64,000 nt of DNA from Tetragonia tetragonoides (Eukaryota; Streptophyta; Magnoliopsida; Caryophyllales; Aizoaceae): assembly GCA_038025085.1 (NCBI GenBank), contig CM076153.1, forward strand, positions 22,295,001 to 22,359,000, written 5' to 3'. A program made the position numbers and the translations under genes. Positions 25,111 to 36,650 of this stretch are shown here, in pieces (position 1 is the stretch's first letter; every line of letters starts with the position of its first letter). The notes under the pieces are model-generated. The model was not told the origin of the DNA, did no database searches, and worked only from the letters and a program-made list of their open reading frames with translations.

Positions 25111-26187
25111 CACTAGTTACATTCCCGTGCGATGCACGGTTTAATACAAAAATTCTCTTCTATGAACCTCTCGCTTAATAATATCGTACATAAACCAAAA
25201 ATATTGATCAATTGTAGAGTAGAATACCAAAATATACCATATCTCATTTCTTGTTAATCATGATATAAAACTGGTTTGTATAACCAAATCTTTATTACAT
25301 TTGTCGCAATTTACCTTAATATCTAGTGTCCAATATCTAGTCCAAAAAACCACCACCACTACACTACTTTTTAATGTAGTTTACCCCAAATATCTAGTCA
25401 AAAGAATCAAAGTTGAAGTATTAATGGATGCAATGAAATTATGTTTAATTAATCAACAACTATGTATACCCATCATTAGAAGCTAATTCACATATTATTT
25501 CTACTATATATATGTATTACCATTAGAGGAAATAATACAAAATTCAAATAGTAACAATGTACACTTTGACTCGAATATAGTGAGCTCTACGGTTAAAGCA
25601 TGCATGCATCCGCCAAAATAAAATGTATCAATAGAAAAATATATACATTTTATTATTGTTATATGCATGCATGTATCATTTAAAAATTTAAGGAAATATT
25701 TAATATTAGTCTAGATACATGCATTAATGTAGATTCATGTATTGGTGTAGATTCATGCACTTTATGTTATAATGACGTGTCAAGCTATGAGAGTATGCAA
25801 CGCTTATGTGGACGCACACGTGTCCATCAAGCAACGTGCAACATCCACTTATATATATATATAATAGATAGTAGATATGCATTTCATTTTGAAGTATTTT
25901 TCGAACCTGATCCAATGGAGGAAAAATTATAATTTTTAAAGTTGCGTAACAAAAGTTATTTTATTTTTATAATCTTAAACAAAATGATAATAAATATAAT
26001 AGGCTGTATTTATGAAGTCAAATAATGATTATTAATTAATGCTTGACACACTTGGATGGAGGCTTAGGTGGCAGCATACGTGTCATCACCACATGAACTT
26101 GGCGCTTACGTGGCATCTTAGGTGTCATGCCCACACGATCTTAGGCGCTTGCGTGGCATACTACGTGTCGTGGCCACATGAAATGAG

Positions 26188-26313
<126 letters not shown>

Positions 26314-27298
26314 TTTGATTGTAAATTATAGTTGGAAAAATAAATACAAACTCATGATTATTCACTTGGAGGGACGCGTGCATCGCACGCGTTCCACCAA
26401 CTAGTTAAAGAAAAAGGGAATACGGCAATAACTATTAATGTATTGGAGTTATAAGTTTACGTTTAATGCCATTTTTGAACTTTAAATTTTCCCACAACGT
26501 AATTTTTTTCTTCCTTTTTGCTCTGTAATTTGATTCCTTTTTGCTCTTTTGTTTTCTTATATCTCATTGTGTTTTTTCCTAATTATTTCTTTAAATCCTG
26601 ATTTCTCTACGATGGTGTTATTTTGGAATATTAAGATATTTTTTTTATTTTTCTGAAAATTAACTCAAAAGCTTGCCAATTATCACCACATGAAGAGCGA
26701 GAAAAGATGGCAATGTGAGTTTTTTTCTCTTTTTTTCTTGTTTTTTTGTTAACTTTGCAACTCTTTAGTTGTCAAGCTAATTACTTTTGTAGGTGGACGC
26801 TACCTATGCTGTATAAATTATGCATCTTTTATATACTCATACTTTATTTTTTAATCAATTAAACATATAACAAATGAGTCTCATTTTAAAGGATATTTCG
26901 TACTCTTTCCAATGGTGGAAGAATTATTTTTTTAAACGATGGAAGTAAAGTTATATGCTAGTTAAAATCTAATAGTCTACTCTTTAACGATTTAGAAAAG
27001 TATGACTTTAGTATATATTCTATACCAAAACCTCTAATAGTCTACTCGTTACCGATTTAGGAACGTACATCGTAATATATATTCTATGCCAAAACTTATA
27101 TTTCTATTTTATATTTATATTAAAATTTTATTACAATGATTTGCTTAGGTGGACGTCTTCAATGCTGTCAGAAAATGCTTCTAATATATAGATATTATGA
27201 TTATGATTACTAATACTTTTTTCAATAGTGACAATTACACTTTGATTTTTTGACGAGATTAATAATCACATTATATTAATTTTATTAAATAATAACAG

Positions 27299-27326
27299 TC
27301 CGTGTAAGGCACAGGTATCCACCTAG
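27299..27326 (+). mobile_element. Helitron 3' terminus
   Basis: An imperfect hairpin (CCGTGTAAGGCACAGG) followed by TATCCACCTAG and T. It is the same architecture as the termini at 26404 and 32792. The element body would lie to the left (26405-27298), which is AT-rich and non-coding. Confidence 0.5.
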
Positions 27327-27383
27327 TTGTTTATAGAGGTAAAAAAAAGAAAAAAGAGAGACCTTATAAAAAGAGCTCTCTCA

Positions 27384-28360
27384 GTTTAAACAAGGTAAAA
27401 AGAATTCTGCACTGAATAAGTTGGATAATGTAAACACAGAAAATTGCTGTGGAATAAAGACCCTGATAGCTCTTCAACCAACCTAATAGGTTGGTATAAA
27501 GTATGTCGACCAAAAAAGTTGGGAGGACTAGGTATCAAAAAAGCTGACGCTACTAACAAAGCTATGCAAATGAAGTTAATTTGGAAACTTCTAAGAGATT
27601 CTGAAAGTAAATGGGTAAAACTAATAAATCAAAAGTATCTCAAAGGCACAAACATTTTACAGTTTAAACAAGGTAAAAAGAATTATTGGCAGTGGAAAAA
27701 TCTTCTCAAAGTAAGGGAGCTTTTTAAAAGCGGTCTCCGTTGGCAAGTTGGTAATGGTCATAACATAAGTTTTTGGACAGACTGTTGTATCTCTTGTACT
27801 GCTTATTGACATGTTTCATGATGATTCGTCAGATGATCCAGTTTTTGATGTCTCTTTTCCCGTAAGTTGTTTCATTAATGCAAATGGTCAATGGGATATC
27901 AACTTGCTGACATGAGTTGTCTCCCAGGAAACAATTAAGGAATTTTTAAGGTATTTCGATTCCTTACAATGAGGTACCTGACAAGTTCTACTGGGGTTTC
28001 TCATCAGATGGAATTTTTTCCTGCAAATCAGCTTTGTGGATAGCTCAGGGAATTAAGGATAAAATTAACACTAGATGTAACTTTAGCTGGATTTGGGATC
28101 TCAATATCCCTCCAAAAGTAAAATTCTTTCTCTAGAAGTTGTGTTTGGATGGTCTACCAACTAAAAAAAGACTTGAGCAATGCAAAATTTTCATGCCCCA
28201 ACAATGTAGTTTCTGTAATCTTCGTTGTGAAGATAATTTTCATTTGTTTTTTGACTGTAATTTTTTTATTGCAGACAATTAAAGAAGTCGAAATTCTTTG
28301 TAATGTAAAATTGCTTGTTGATGTTAGTCATATACCATCATTTACAGAAAGACTTAACCA
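27384..28360 (+). pseudogene. LINE ORF2 C-terminal fragment (RT tail and zf-RVT)
   Basis: Conceptual frames read LGGLGIKKADATNKAMQMK, then WVKLINQKYLKG and WQVGNGHNISFWTDC, the region after the RT domain in plant L1-type LINEs. Further on come IPPKVKFF and a zf-RVT-like CSFCNLRCEDNFHLFFDC. Stops and shifts separate the pieces. The fragment is continuous with the RNase H piece at 29540-29952 once the Mutator-like MITE between them is discounted. It lacks the endonuclease and the core RT. Confidence 0.8.
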
Positions 28361-28369
28361 CTTAAAAAA

Positions 28370-29289
28370 CCGAATTGCTTAACGTAAATTTAAAATTACT
28401 AAACGCAAATCTTTTTATCACAATATTTCCCAAAACACCCTTTTACTAAAAATACAAATATCGCCTCATATTCCTTTCTCTCTCTAACCTAGTTCGCTTT
28501 GTTCATTGCATAGTTACAAAATCATCACACCAAAAAAGCTACAGAATCATTTCACCATGAATGATGAATCAACCTAAAACAATCACTTAGAATAATGATG
28601 ATATTCATGTAATAATGATCATTTAATTTTCAGTTCTACTAAACTTGACTGTTTTCTCAATAGTTGCGTTAGGATTTGCGGTGGGGCGGTTGGGCGAGGC
28701 TGCCCAGGGGGTGCCGTCCTCTTGGGTGGCTGCTTCGCCTCCCTCTGTCGACGACATCGTGCGGTAAACTGTCAGCTGTCGGAGAAGGACAGTCTAGATG
28801 GGTGGGTGGGCTGTTACAAGGATTGAAAGAAAAATCTAATTGAAAAGATAGATTAAGTGGCTCTTTAGATCGATGTGTCGTTGCTAGTAATTATGGGGAT
28901 TAACAAGTATGGAATGGAGATTAACGAGAAGAACATTGAGTATGGAGGCATCTAAGCCATGCCTTTCGTTCTCTGTATTTGTTATATGCTAACATAGCCC
29001 CTTTCATTTAGTAACCAAAAACATTATTGAAATTTCATTTGTTCATGAGCAAGAAGGGATGCCTATAGATGAAGCACATGTACCTTTACATACTATATGT
29101 TTGCAGTTGCAGGTAATGATACCTTTGAGAAACGGAAATTGGTTTCCATTGTCATTAGTAGCCATTTGCTTTCAATGGGAGAGAGAGAGAAAGGAGGGGA
29201 GAGAGAGAAAGGAGGTAGGTTTTTGTGAGGGGTAAGTTGGAAAAAATAATTTGCGTTTAGTAATTTCAGATTTACATTTAGAAATCCCC
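28370..29289. mobile_element. Mutator-like MITE, 920 bp, with 9-bp target-site duplication
   Basis: A 9-bp direct repeat CTTAAAAAA flanks the element (28361-28369 and 29290-29298). The ends are inverted repeats of about 40 bp sharing TAAA(C/T)GTAAAT and AAATTACTAAACGCAAAT. A 9-bp duplication and long inverted ends are the hallmark of Mutator-like elements. The interior has no transposase. Positions about 28672-28790 are strikingly GC-rich and could be captured host sequence. The element sits inside the LINE fragment, so it is younger than that LINE. Confidence 0.8.
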
Positions 29290-29539
29290 CTTAAAAAATA
29301 ACCTCTCAGTGAAAATTTTCACCCTTCTCATTATGACTTGGTAGATGTTCTGGTTTCCAAGAAACAAAGTAATTTTCAATGATTTAGTCACTTCACTATT
29401 TCTAGTAAAATTAGCTTTTTGGAATGGAAAGCTCTCTTGGAAAAAGAATTGGGGTTTGACACAAAAGGTGCCTTTCCAAATAAGTATAAGAAAAAAGAAT
29501 CGTGACAAAATGTCCATTGTTCTCTTCCCAGAGCTAGTT

Positions 29540-29952
29540 ATATCAAAATCAACTTCGATGGTTCGAAAATTAATAATGATCTTTCTGCTGCAGGGTTTGT
29601 TCTAAGAGATGAAAATGGCGGAGTCGTTTCTTTGGGTGCATTACCTTGCAGTACCATCTCAATACTTATGGCTGAGGCGATAGGATTACGGGAAGGGGTG
29701 TGTTCAGCTCGCACCAAAGGTTACAAGAATATCACTATGAAGGGCGACAACTTGGCACTCATTAAGGCTGTTAGAGCTGAGTGGCATATCCCATGGGAGA
29801 TTGAAAATACCATCATCTACACGAAGAAAGACCTGCACCATTTCAATCGTGTGGAAGTGCTCCAATGTTTTAGAGAAGCTAATGCAGTTGCAGACTTTAT
29901 GACAAACTTTGGCCATAATTGTCCTACTCCATCCGTTTCTGAAAAATGGTAA
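29540..29952 (+). pseudogene. LINE RNase H (RVT_3) fragment
   Basis: The reading begins near 29550 with KINFDGSK, then AAGFVLRDENGG, AEAIGLREGV, MKGDNLALIKAV and ECFREANAVADFM-like text. These are the RNase H blocks at the C-terminus of many plant LINE polyproteins, with acidic residues in DGS, E of AEA and the final D. The frame ends in the terminal repeat of the adjoining Stowaway-like MITE, which supplies the last residues. Confidence 0.8.
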
Positions 29953-30833
29953 CATTTACTTTTGCGCGGTCTCCAATGCACTAATTTGACCATAAATATT
30001 TGTGTTTATATGAATACATAAACTATAAAAAAAAATAGATTTTCCGAAAGTACTAATTAAAACGAATCCAGCGATGTTGTTGTGCTCTCTCCCTCTCTTC
30101 TCTCTCAAAAAACCCTAGCCTCCCTTTCTCTTTGACTTATCTTGGGGCTACCACCGGCATTTTTGCCCGTGGTTAGCCCCTCCGTTGTTGATTTCTTGCT
30201 TTCGAACCTAGTTTTTTAGTTTGTTTTTCTTTAAGATTAGTAATAAACTCTCATTTCGTGAGAGATTGTGGAGTTCTCCACGTTCGTCGGAGGGTCGTCG
30301 AATTTCTATTTTTATGTTCGGTTTGATGAATCAAGAAGACAAGTTCAATTTATTATGGCAAGGGGATTTGTTCTTCCAACTAGCTGCAGCACGTTTCGTG
30401 CTTACCTCCGATCGTAGGGAAAAGGCGGTGGCCTCCCGTTTAATGTATAGCAATTTTTTTGCTATATTAGGGCATTGTCAATTATCAAAGAAGCTGATCG
30501 AGACGCCGATTTCTAACAGCGATGTTTGTATTGGTAGTCACTTATCGACGAAGCTGATCAAGATACCGATTTTAAGCAGTGATAGTGGAAATCATATTCA
30601 TCTTGTTATATTAGATTTATACTTGGTTATGTTAGATTTAGATTTGTTTAGAGATATATTCACCGTTGTAGATGCCGAATGACTTTTTATGAATGAATGA
30701 ATTCTCTTTTCTTCAAATAAAACGAATCCAACGATAGTATTTTTACATTGTAAATCCTCATATTTTTTCTAAAATCAATGGTCAAAGTTTGACCTTTAAA
30801 AACTAAATGTTATCATTTTTCCGAAATGGAGGA
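29928..30833. mobile_element. Stowaway-like MITE carrying a nested insertion
   Basis: The left end reads CTCCATCCGTTTCTGAAAAA and continues ATGGTAACATTTA. The right end on the minus strand reads CTCCATTTCGGAAAAATG and continues ATAACATTTA. CTCC(A/C)TCCG ends are typical of Tc1/Mariner Stowaway MITEs. With the 660-bp nested insert removed, the element would be about 250 bp, normal for the group. It inserted at the end of the LINE RNase H frame. Confidence 0.75.
30059..30735 (+). mobile_element. 643-bp retroposon with 17-bp target-site duplication
   Basis: AAAACGAATCCAGCGAT (30059-30075) and AAAACGAATCCAACGAT (30719-30735) flank 30076-30718. The insert begins with a CT-rich leader and AAACCCTAGCC, like a plant mRNA 5' end, and finishes with ATGAATGAATGAATT and a TTTTCTTC end. 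A 130-codon frame from 30304 has no recognised domain. The long variable duplication points to LINE-type insertion, possibly of an internally deleted LINE or a retrocopied transcript. Confidence 0.65.
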
Positions 30834-30840
30834 AATCTAA

Positions 30841-30846
<6 letters not shown>

Positions 30847-30914
<68 letters not shown>
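30847..30914. repeat. (AT)n microsatellite, ~68 bp
   Basis: Pure AT dinucleotides directly right of the Stowaway-like MITE. Confidence 0.95.
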
Positions 30915-30916
<2 letters not shown>

Positions 30917-31613
30917 GGTAAAAGCGCCGGTAATGTGACATGTGTCACATTATTAGTGGCTATTGATTTTATTTTTCTTTTTTCTTTTTATTTTTTCATT
31001 ATGGTTATCATTAATTTCAGGTATTAAATGTAATAATAAAAATCTCTATTTAATATTTTACCATTTTTATATTTAAATAATATATTGGCTCATCACTTTT
31101 ATTAATTTTCATATTTATGAGTACAAGAGCATTTAATGTCACCGCATTTATTGATTTTATTATTGTGGATAAAAAATATATTTTGACGTGACAATATGTT
31201 TTAGGGGATAAGTGCAAGTAATATGATAAGGGTTATATTAGAAATAAAGTCAATATTTTTAATAAGTTATATATTGTAGTTATTACGTGGTAGCTGATAT
31301 TTGACTAATATTTGTGGCGATAAGCGTAGGTCATGTGACAACAAACATGTCTCTAATATTTATTTGCCTAAATTTACCGGGATAAGCGCTTGTGTGATAA
31401 TGGTTACATATAAAGTCATCATTTTCAAGTTGTAATTTACTTGTAATTTACATACAAATGTCACATATTGACGAATTACATATTATTTTCCCTTCTCTAA
31501 ATAGTGAGTTGTCGCTATTTTCCAATAAAGAAGATAAGTCTTTTAACTTTAGATTTCAAATACTGAAATACACATTAAGGGACAGTCTGATCAAGTTGAT
31601 GGTTATTTAATAA

Positions 31614-32402
31614 GGGGGGAGCTAAATACCGCACCCCTTTTAAAACAATACCGCACCCCTAAATTTAAACTACCCAAAATACCCCTAAATAAAATAAAAA
31701 CACAAACACACACAACACTCACGAATGAAAATGGAACAAAAATACAAAGTTCAATGACAAAACATCCAACCCACATGAAAGACAAAAATTATATCAATCA
31801 ATCACACCCAAAATCATGCTTGACAGCTTGAGAGATGATGAATAAAGCAGTTACTTTATGTTCCCAAAAGCAAAGCAGAGGAGCAGTGCCCATGAGACCA
31901 AAGAAACCGACACCACCACAATTGGCAGTGCCCATCACATACCAATTCAATACCTGCGCCTTGTTTAAGCGCAGGTTTGCTGTACCTGCGCCTGAACTGG
32001 GCGCAGGTGTTGAAAACCTGCGTCTGAATGGGGCACAGGTCTTTATGACCTCTGCTTATACTAGGCGCAGGTCTTTTTTTTATTACCTAAAAGATATTAA
32101 ATATATTCTAAGTAAATTAAAAACGCTGTAACTCGAGAACGAATTTGAAAATAATTGCCAGGATGATTGTTTTTCGTTGACATCGTGATTGAGATTGATT
32201 GAACAGTTGATTTGAACCGTATAGTGATGGCACGATTCGCAGAGAGTGTTCGATGACGACAAATATTATGGTTTTATTAGTATTATAACTTGGGATAACA
32301 GTAAGGGAATTAGGGCCTAAAATTATAAAAAGGGCAAAATTGGCAAAAATTTATTAGGGGTGCGGTATTGTTTTAAAAGGGGTGCGGTATTAATGCAAAC
32401 TG
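31614..32402. mobile_element. 789-bp MITE with long inverted ends and four tandem stem-loops
   Basis: The ends share AATACCGCACCCC twice (31627-31658; minus strand 32356-32392), giving inverted repeats of about 50 bp. The direct repeat TTTAATAA (31606-31613, 32403-32410) flanks it. The second Helitron copy at 42.45 kb has the empty site with a single TTTAATAA, which proves the insertion borders. The 8-bp duplication suggests hAT; a 9-bp one with one mismatch would fit Mutator. No transposase is present. Confidence 0.85.
31952..32072. repeat. Four tandem stem-loops, ACCTGCGCC...GGCGCAGGT
   Basis: The units are at 31952-31976, 31984-32008, 32016-32040 and 32048-32072, spaced exactly 32 bp start to start. 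Each is an 8-9 bp inverted repeat around a 7-8 nt loop. The fourth has lost two bases of its left arm pairing. Confidence 0.9.
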
Positions 32403-32832
32403 TTTAATAATAACAAGAATTATATTATATGATATGAGCATAGACTATGTGAAAATTGACTATTATTTATGGGGATAATCGTTGTTAATATGACAAGCAT
32501 TATATATGTAATTACATTTTATATAAAGGTATGAACACAAGTTAGACATAAATTATTTTAATAAAGTGATAGATATTCTTTTATTTTTTAGTCGGAGAAT
32601 GATGAGTGGTATGACATGTGTTTCGACCAATTACTATTTTTCATTAGTCTTTATATACCTATATATTATTTTAAAAGAATTTATTATTCTTTATTTACCT
32701 ATGTATAATTTTAAAAAATTCTAAAATTTATTTGAACAGAAAAATATAATGATTAATGGGGTTGTCCGTGCGTAGCACGGGTAAAGTCCTAGTAATATTT
32801 ACTTTTTAATCTGCCTCCTTTGACCCGTCCCT

Positions 32833-33055
32833 CACTTAATTCGTTCATAATTCGGTTATTACTGAAATTATGGTCCATAAAACCCTTTTTATTTATTTGG
32901 CCCAATTATAATTTAATTAGGTCCAAAACCAAAACCCAATATTAATTAGGTACTCAAAACATTTATGAGCCCAATTAATTATTTTAAATACGAAATTGCA
33001 TTTTCTTTTTAAGTAATTATTATTCTAAGATGAATAAAAATTACGGGGTATTACA
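32833..33055 (-). mobile_element. Truncated 3' LTR of the chromovirus
   Basis: These 223 bp match 42021-42244, the first part of the full LTR on the minus strand, starting TGTAATACCCCG at 33055. The match stops at 32833, where Helitron flanking sequence begins; both sides share CAC at the junction. The remaining ~2.5 kb of this LTR is missing. Confidence 0.85.
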
Positions 33056-33325
33056 TCCTTACCCACTTAAAAGAAGTTTCATCCTCGAAACTTAGGATCA
33101 CCACCAAAGTTAAGCTAGTTCCATAAGGCGAAGTTTTTCCACCACACTTTCAAAGTTCAATACACAACATGTAACTTGAAAGTTTAAAAGTTTCACACAA
33201 CTTTTCCAAATAACAAAATGAGCATGATGCAATGCAATGAAATGAGTTTTCCAGTCTTTGTTCTTTTCTTTTGTGGATTATTACACCCTTTCCCCCTTAA
33301 AAAGGTTTCGACCTCGAAACCAAGG
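33056..33325 (-). mobile_element. 3' untranslated part and polypurine tract of the chromovirus
   Basis: A non-coding stretch between the end of pol and the 3' LTR. Minus-strand AAGTGGGTAAGGA directly before TGTAATACC is the likely polypurine tract. Confidence 0.6.
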
Positions 33326-36300
33326 TTAAGTACCTTGTTCGAACAATTGAGGATAACGCTTGCGCATGTCAGCCTCAGTTTCCCAAGTCGCCTCTTCGAC
33401 TTTGTGGTTAGCCCACAACACTTTCACAAGATTGATCGTAGACGCACGAGTTTTCTTCGTTTTCTCGTCTAGGATCCTTACAGGTTTAGTTCGCTCCTCA
33501 AGGACTTGAACGGGTTGCTCTTCATAGGTAAGTGTGTCGTCCAACACTACCTTTTCTGGATTCAGCACATGACTCGGATCATGATGATATCTCTTGAGTT
33601 GTGACACGTGGAATACATTGTGCACTTGCTCCAAATCCATAGGCATAGCAAGCCTATAAGCGACCTCCCCAACTCTTTCAAGAATTTCGTAAGGTCCAAT
33701 GTACTTTGGGCTAAGCTTCCCTTTTCGCCCAAATCTCATAACTCCACGAGTCGGCGATACTTTGAGAAGTACCTTCTCACCAACTTGGAATTCCTCCATT
33801 CGTCGATGTTGATCTGCATAGGCTTTCTGTCTATCTTGTGCAGCTTTCATCTTCTCTTGGACAAGTTTCTATTGATCCACAGTCTCTTGGATGAATTCCG
33901 GACCCAAAACAAAGGTTTCACTTATGTCACTCCAACACGTAGGAGAACGACACTTCCTCCCATACAATGCCTCGTAAGGTGCCCTACCAATGCTCGCATG
34001 GTAGCTATTGTTGTAGGAGAACTCAATCAAAGGCAAACTCTTCTCCCAAGAGTCCTTCATCTCTAGAGCACAAGCTCGCAACATGTCCTCCAATGTCTGA
34101 ATAGTACGCTCCGTTTGACCATCTGTCGCAGGATGAAATGTTGTACTAAATTTCAACTTCGTACCAAAGGCTTCTTGTAATTTGCCCCAGAAATTTGACA
34201 AGAATCTCGTGTCCCTGTCTGACACAATGTCTTTAGGTACCTCCATGTAACCTCAAGACCTCTTTCACATAAGCTGCGGCGAGTTGGTCCATCGACCAAG
34301 TCTTCTTCATTGCAATGAATCTCGCTGTTTTCGTCAGTCGGTCGACAATAACCCAAATAGTATCCTTGTCAGACCTCGTCTTTGGTAATCCAGTCACGAA
34401 ATCCATCGAGATTGAATCCCATTTCCATCCAGGAATTTTCAGCGATTGAACAAGACCTCCAGGCCTCCTGTGTTCGATCTTCACCTTTTGGCAAGTAAGA
34501 CATTTTGCCACATACTCAGCACATTTTCGCTTCATGTTCATCGACCAAAACTGAAGTTTTAAGTCTTTGTACAACTTATCACTTCCTGGGTGAACAGAAT
34601 ACGCAGTTCCATGCGCCTCATCTAGAATTTTCCTCTTCAGCTCGTCATTGTCAGGTATACACCACCGTCCCTTCATCTTTATCGTACCATCATCAAGGAT
34701 TTCAAAATTAGGATGCTTCCCCTCCTTTATCTTGACACGTACTTCCTCTAGAAACAGGTCATTAACTTGCAACTGTCGGATCTCATCATAGATCAACGGT
34801 CGCACCACTAGTGCATTCAGTAACACCGCAGTCTCACCTTGTTGAACAACTTCTAGGTCCAACTTTCTGAATTCCTCACACAAGTCATGCGGTAGTACCA
34901 TCATGCTATTCACAGTGTGTGAAGTCTTCCTACTCAACCCATCAGCCACTACATTGGCCTTTCCCTCGTGATAATGAATATCCAGATCGTACTCAGATAT
35001 CAACTCGAGCCATCTTCGTTGTCTCATGTTCAACTCCTTTTGAGTGAAAATATACTTCAAACTCTTGTGATCCGTGAAGATCTTGCAACGAGCTCCATAC
35101 AAGTAATGCCTCCAAACTTTCAAGGCAAAAATCACAGCAGCTAACTCCATGTCATGAGTAGGGTAGTTCTTCTCATGCACTTTCAATTGGCGAGAGGCAT
35201 AAGCAACCACCTTGCCATTCTGCATAAGTATACACCCCAACCCATTCTTTGAAGCGTCACTGTAGACCTCAAATCCTTCCGTTCCGGACGGTAAAGTCAA
35301 CACTGGTGCTGTTGTCAACCTCTTCTTAAGCTCTTGAAAAGCTTCTTCACATTGTTCGGTCCACTTGTACTTCATCTCCTTTTTCATCAAATTTGTGATA
35401 GGTCTAGCCACCTTGGAGAAGTCTTGCACAAATCTCCTATAGTAGCCAACCAAACCGAGGAAAATTCTCACCTCAGTCACACTTTTCGGAGCAGGCCAAT
35501 CCATAACTGCCCGAATCTTAGAAGGATCTACAGAGACTCCTTCTTTAGAGATGATGTGCCCAAGAAAGGCAACACTCTCTAGCCAAAACTCACACTTTGA
35601 GAGTTTAGCGTACAACTTCTTATTTCGCAAAACTTCTAAAACAATCCTCAAATGTCTTGCGTGTTCCTCCTCGTCTTTCGAATACACCAAAATGTCATCT
35701 ACAAACACGACCACAAAACTATCCAGATATGGTCTAAAGGTGTTATTCATCATCTCCATAAACTTGGCAGGTGCATTAGTTAACCCAAATGGCATAACAG
35801 TAAACTCATAATGCCCATACCTTGTCCTAAAGGCAGTTTTCGCAATGTCGACCTCATCAATTCTCAGCTGATGATAACCAGATCGCAAATCCACCTTTGA
35901 AAACACTCCAGCTCCTTAGAGTTGATCGAAAAGGTCTTCAATTCTAGGTAGGGGATACCTATTCTTGACAGTGACCTTATTCAACTCTCGATAGTCAATG
36001 CAGAGACGCAGACTACCATCCTTCTTACGCACAAATAGAACTGGTGCACCCCAAGGTGACACACTAGGTCTAATGTACCCTTTATCCAACAACTCCTCTA
36101 ATTGCTCCTTCAGTTCTTTCATCTCTAAAGGTGTCATTCTATACGGTGCCCTCAAAATCGGACCTGTACTCGAAACTAGGTCGATCTGAAACACAGTATC
36201 TCTCACTGGTGGCATACCAGGAATCTCCTTTGGAAAGACGTTCGGAAACTCATTGACCACGTTAATCTTTGAGATTTCCTCGTCTACCCCCTCCATATTC

Positions 36301-36650
36301 TGAATGTGACACAAAAATCCCTCACATCCTTTTTCTAGGTGCTTTTTCGCCACTATCATTGAAATAATCCCAAGTCCTCCCTTAGTGACAATTCCTTTAT
36401 AAGAAATTCTATTACTCCTAGGCCCTTTCAGCGATATCTTTTGTTCACTACAATCGATTTCCGCTTTATACTTGCTAAGCCAGTTCATTCCTAGGATAAC
36501 ATCAAAATCTTCTAACTGAAACTCAATCAGGTCTGTAGGCAATTCAGACCCTGCAATGTTCACTCGGACATTAGAATGGATTACTCTACGCAATACCACC
36601 TGCCCAGTGGGAGTGGTTATGCTAGTCTCTAAAGGTTCTGTAATAGTTGA
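33326..36650 (-). pseudogene. Chromovirus pol: RT, RNase H, integrase, chromodomain; broken
   Basis: Reading leftward: a retropepsin C-terminal part ([17 protein letters not shown]), RT ([32 protein letters not shown] and catalytic FVDD in [12 protein letters not shown]), RNase H ([17 protein letters not shown]), and integrase with its zinc region ([12 protein letters not shown]). The integrase catalytic acids are in [20 protein letters not shown] and TDGQTER. A C-terminal chromodomain follows (VKVLWANHKVEEATWE), which defines chromoviruses and directs integration to heterochromatin. Breaks are a frameshift near 36650, a TAA at about 35907, a one-base shift near 34240 and a TAG at 33869. Confidence 0.92.

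Larger units (their letters stand above)
30915..32792 (+). mobile_element. Non-autonomous Helitron, copy 1, interrupted by a MITE
   Basis: The 3' end has hairpin CCGTGCGTAGCACGG (32766-32780), then GTAAAGTCCTAG at 32792 followed by T. The body contains diverged internal repeats of GGGATAAGCG(C/T)...AATATGACA. The 5' end is uncertain and may lie near the (AT)n tract. The part from 31398 rightward recurs at 42245-42884. No coding sequence is present. Confidence 0.65.

Noticed and set aside
33608..35811. Plus-strand ORFs over the chromovirus pol
   Set aside because: Antisense shadows of the RT-integrase coding sequence.
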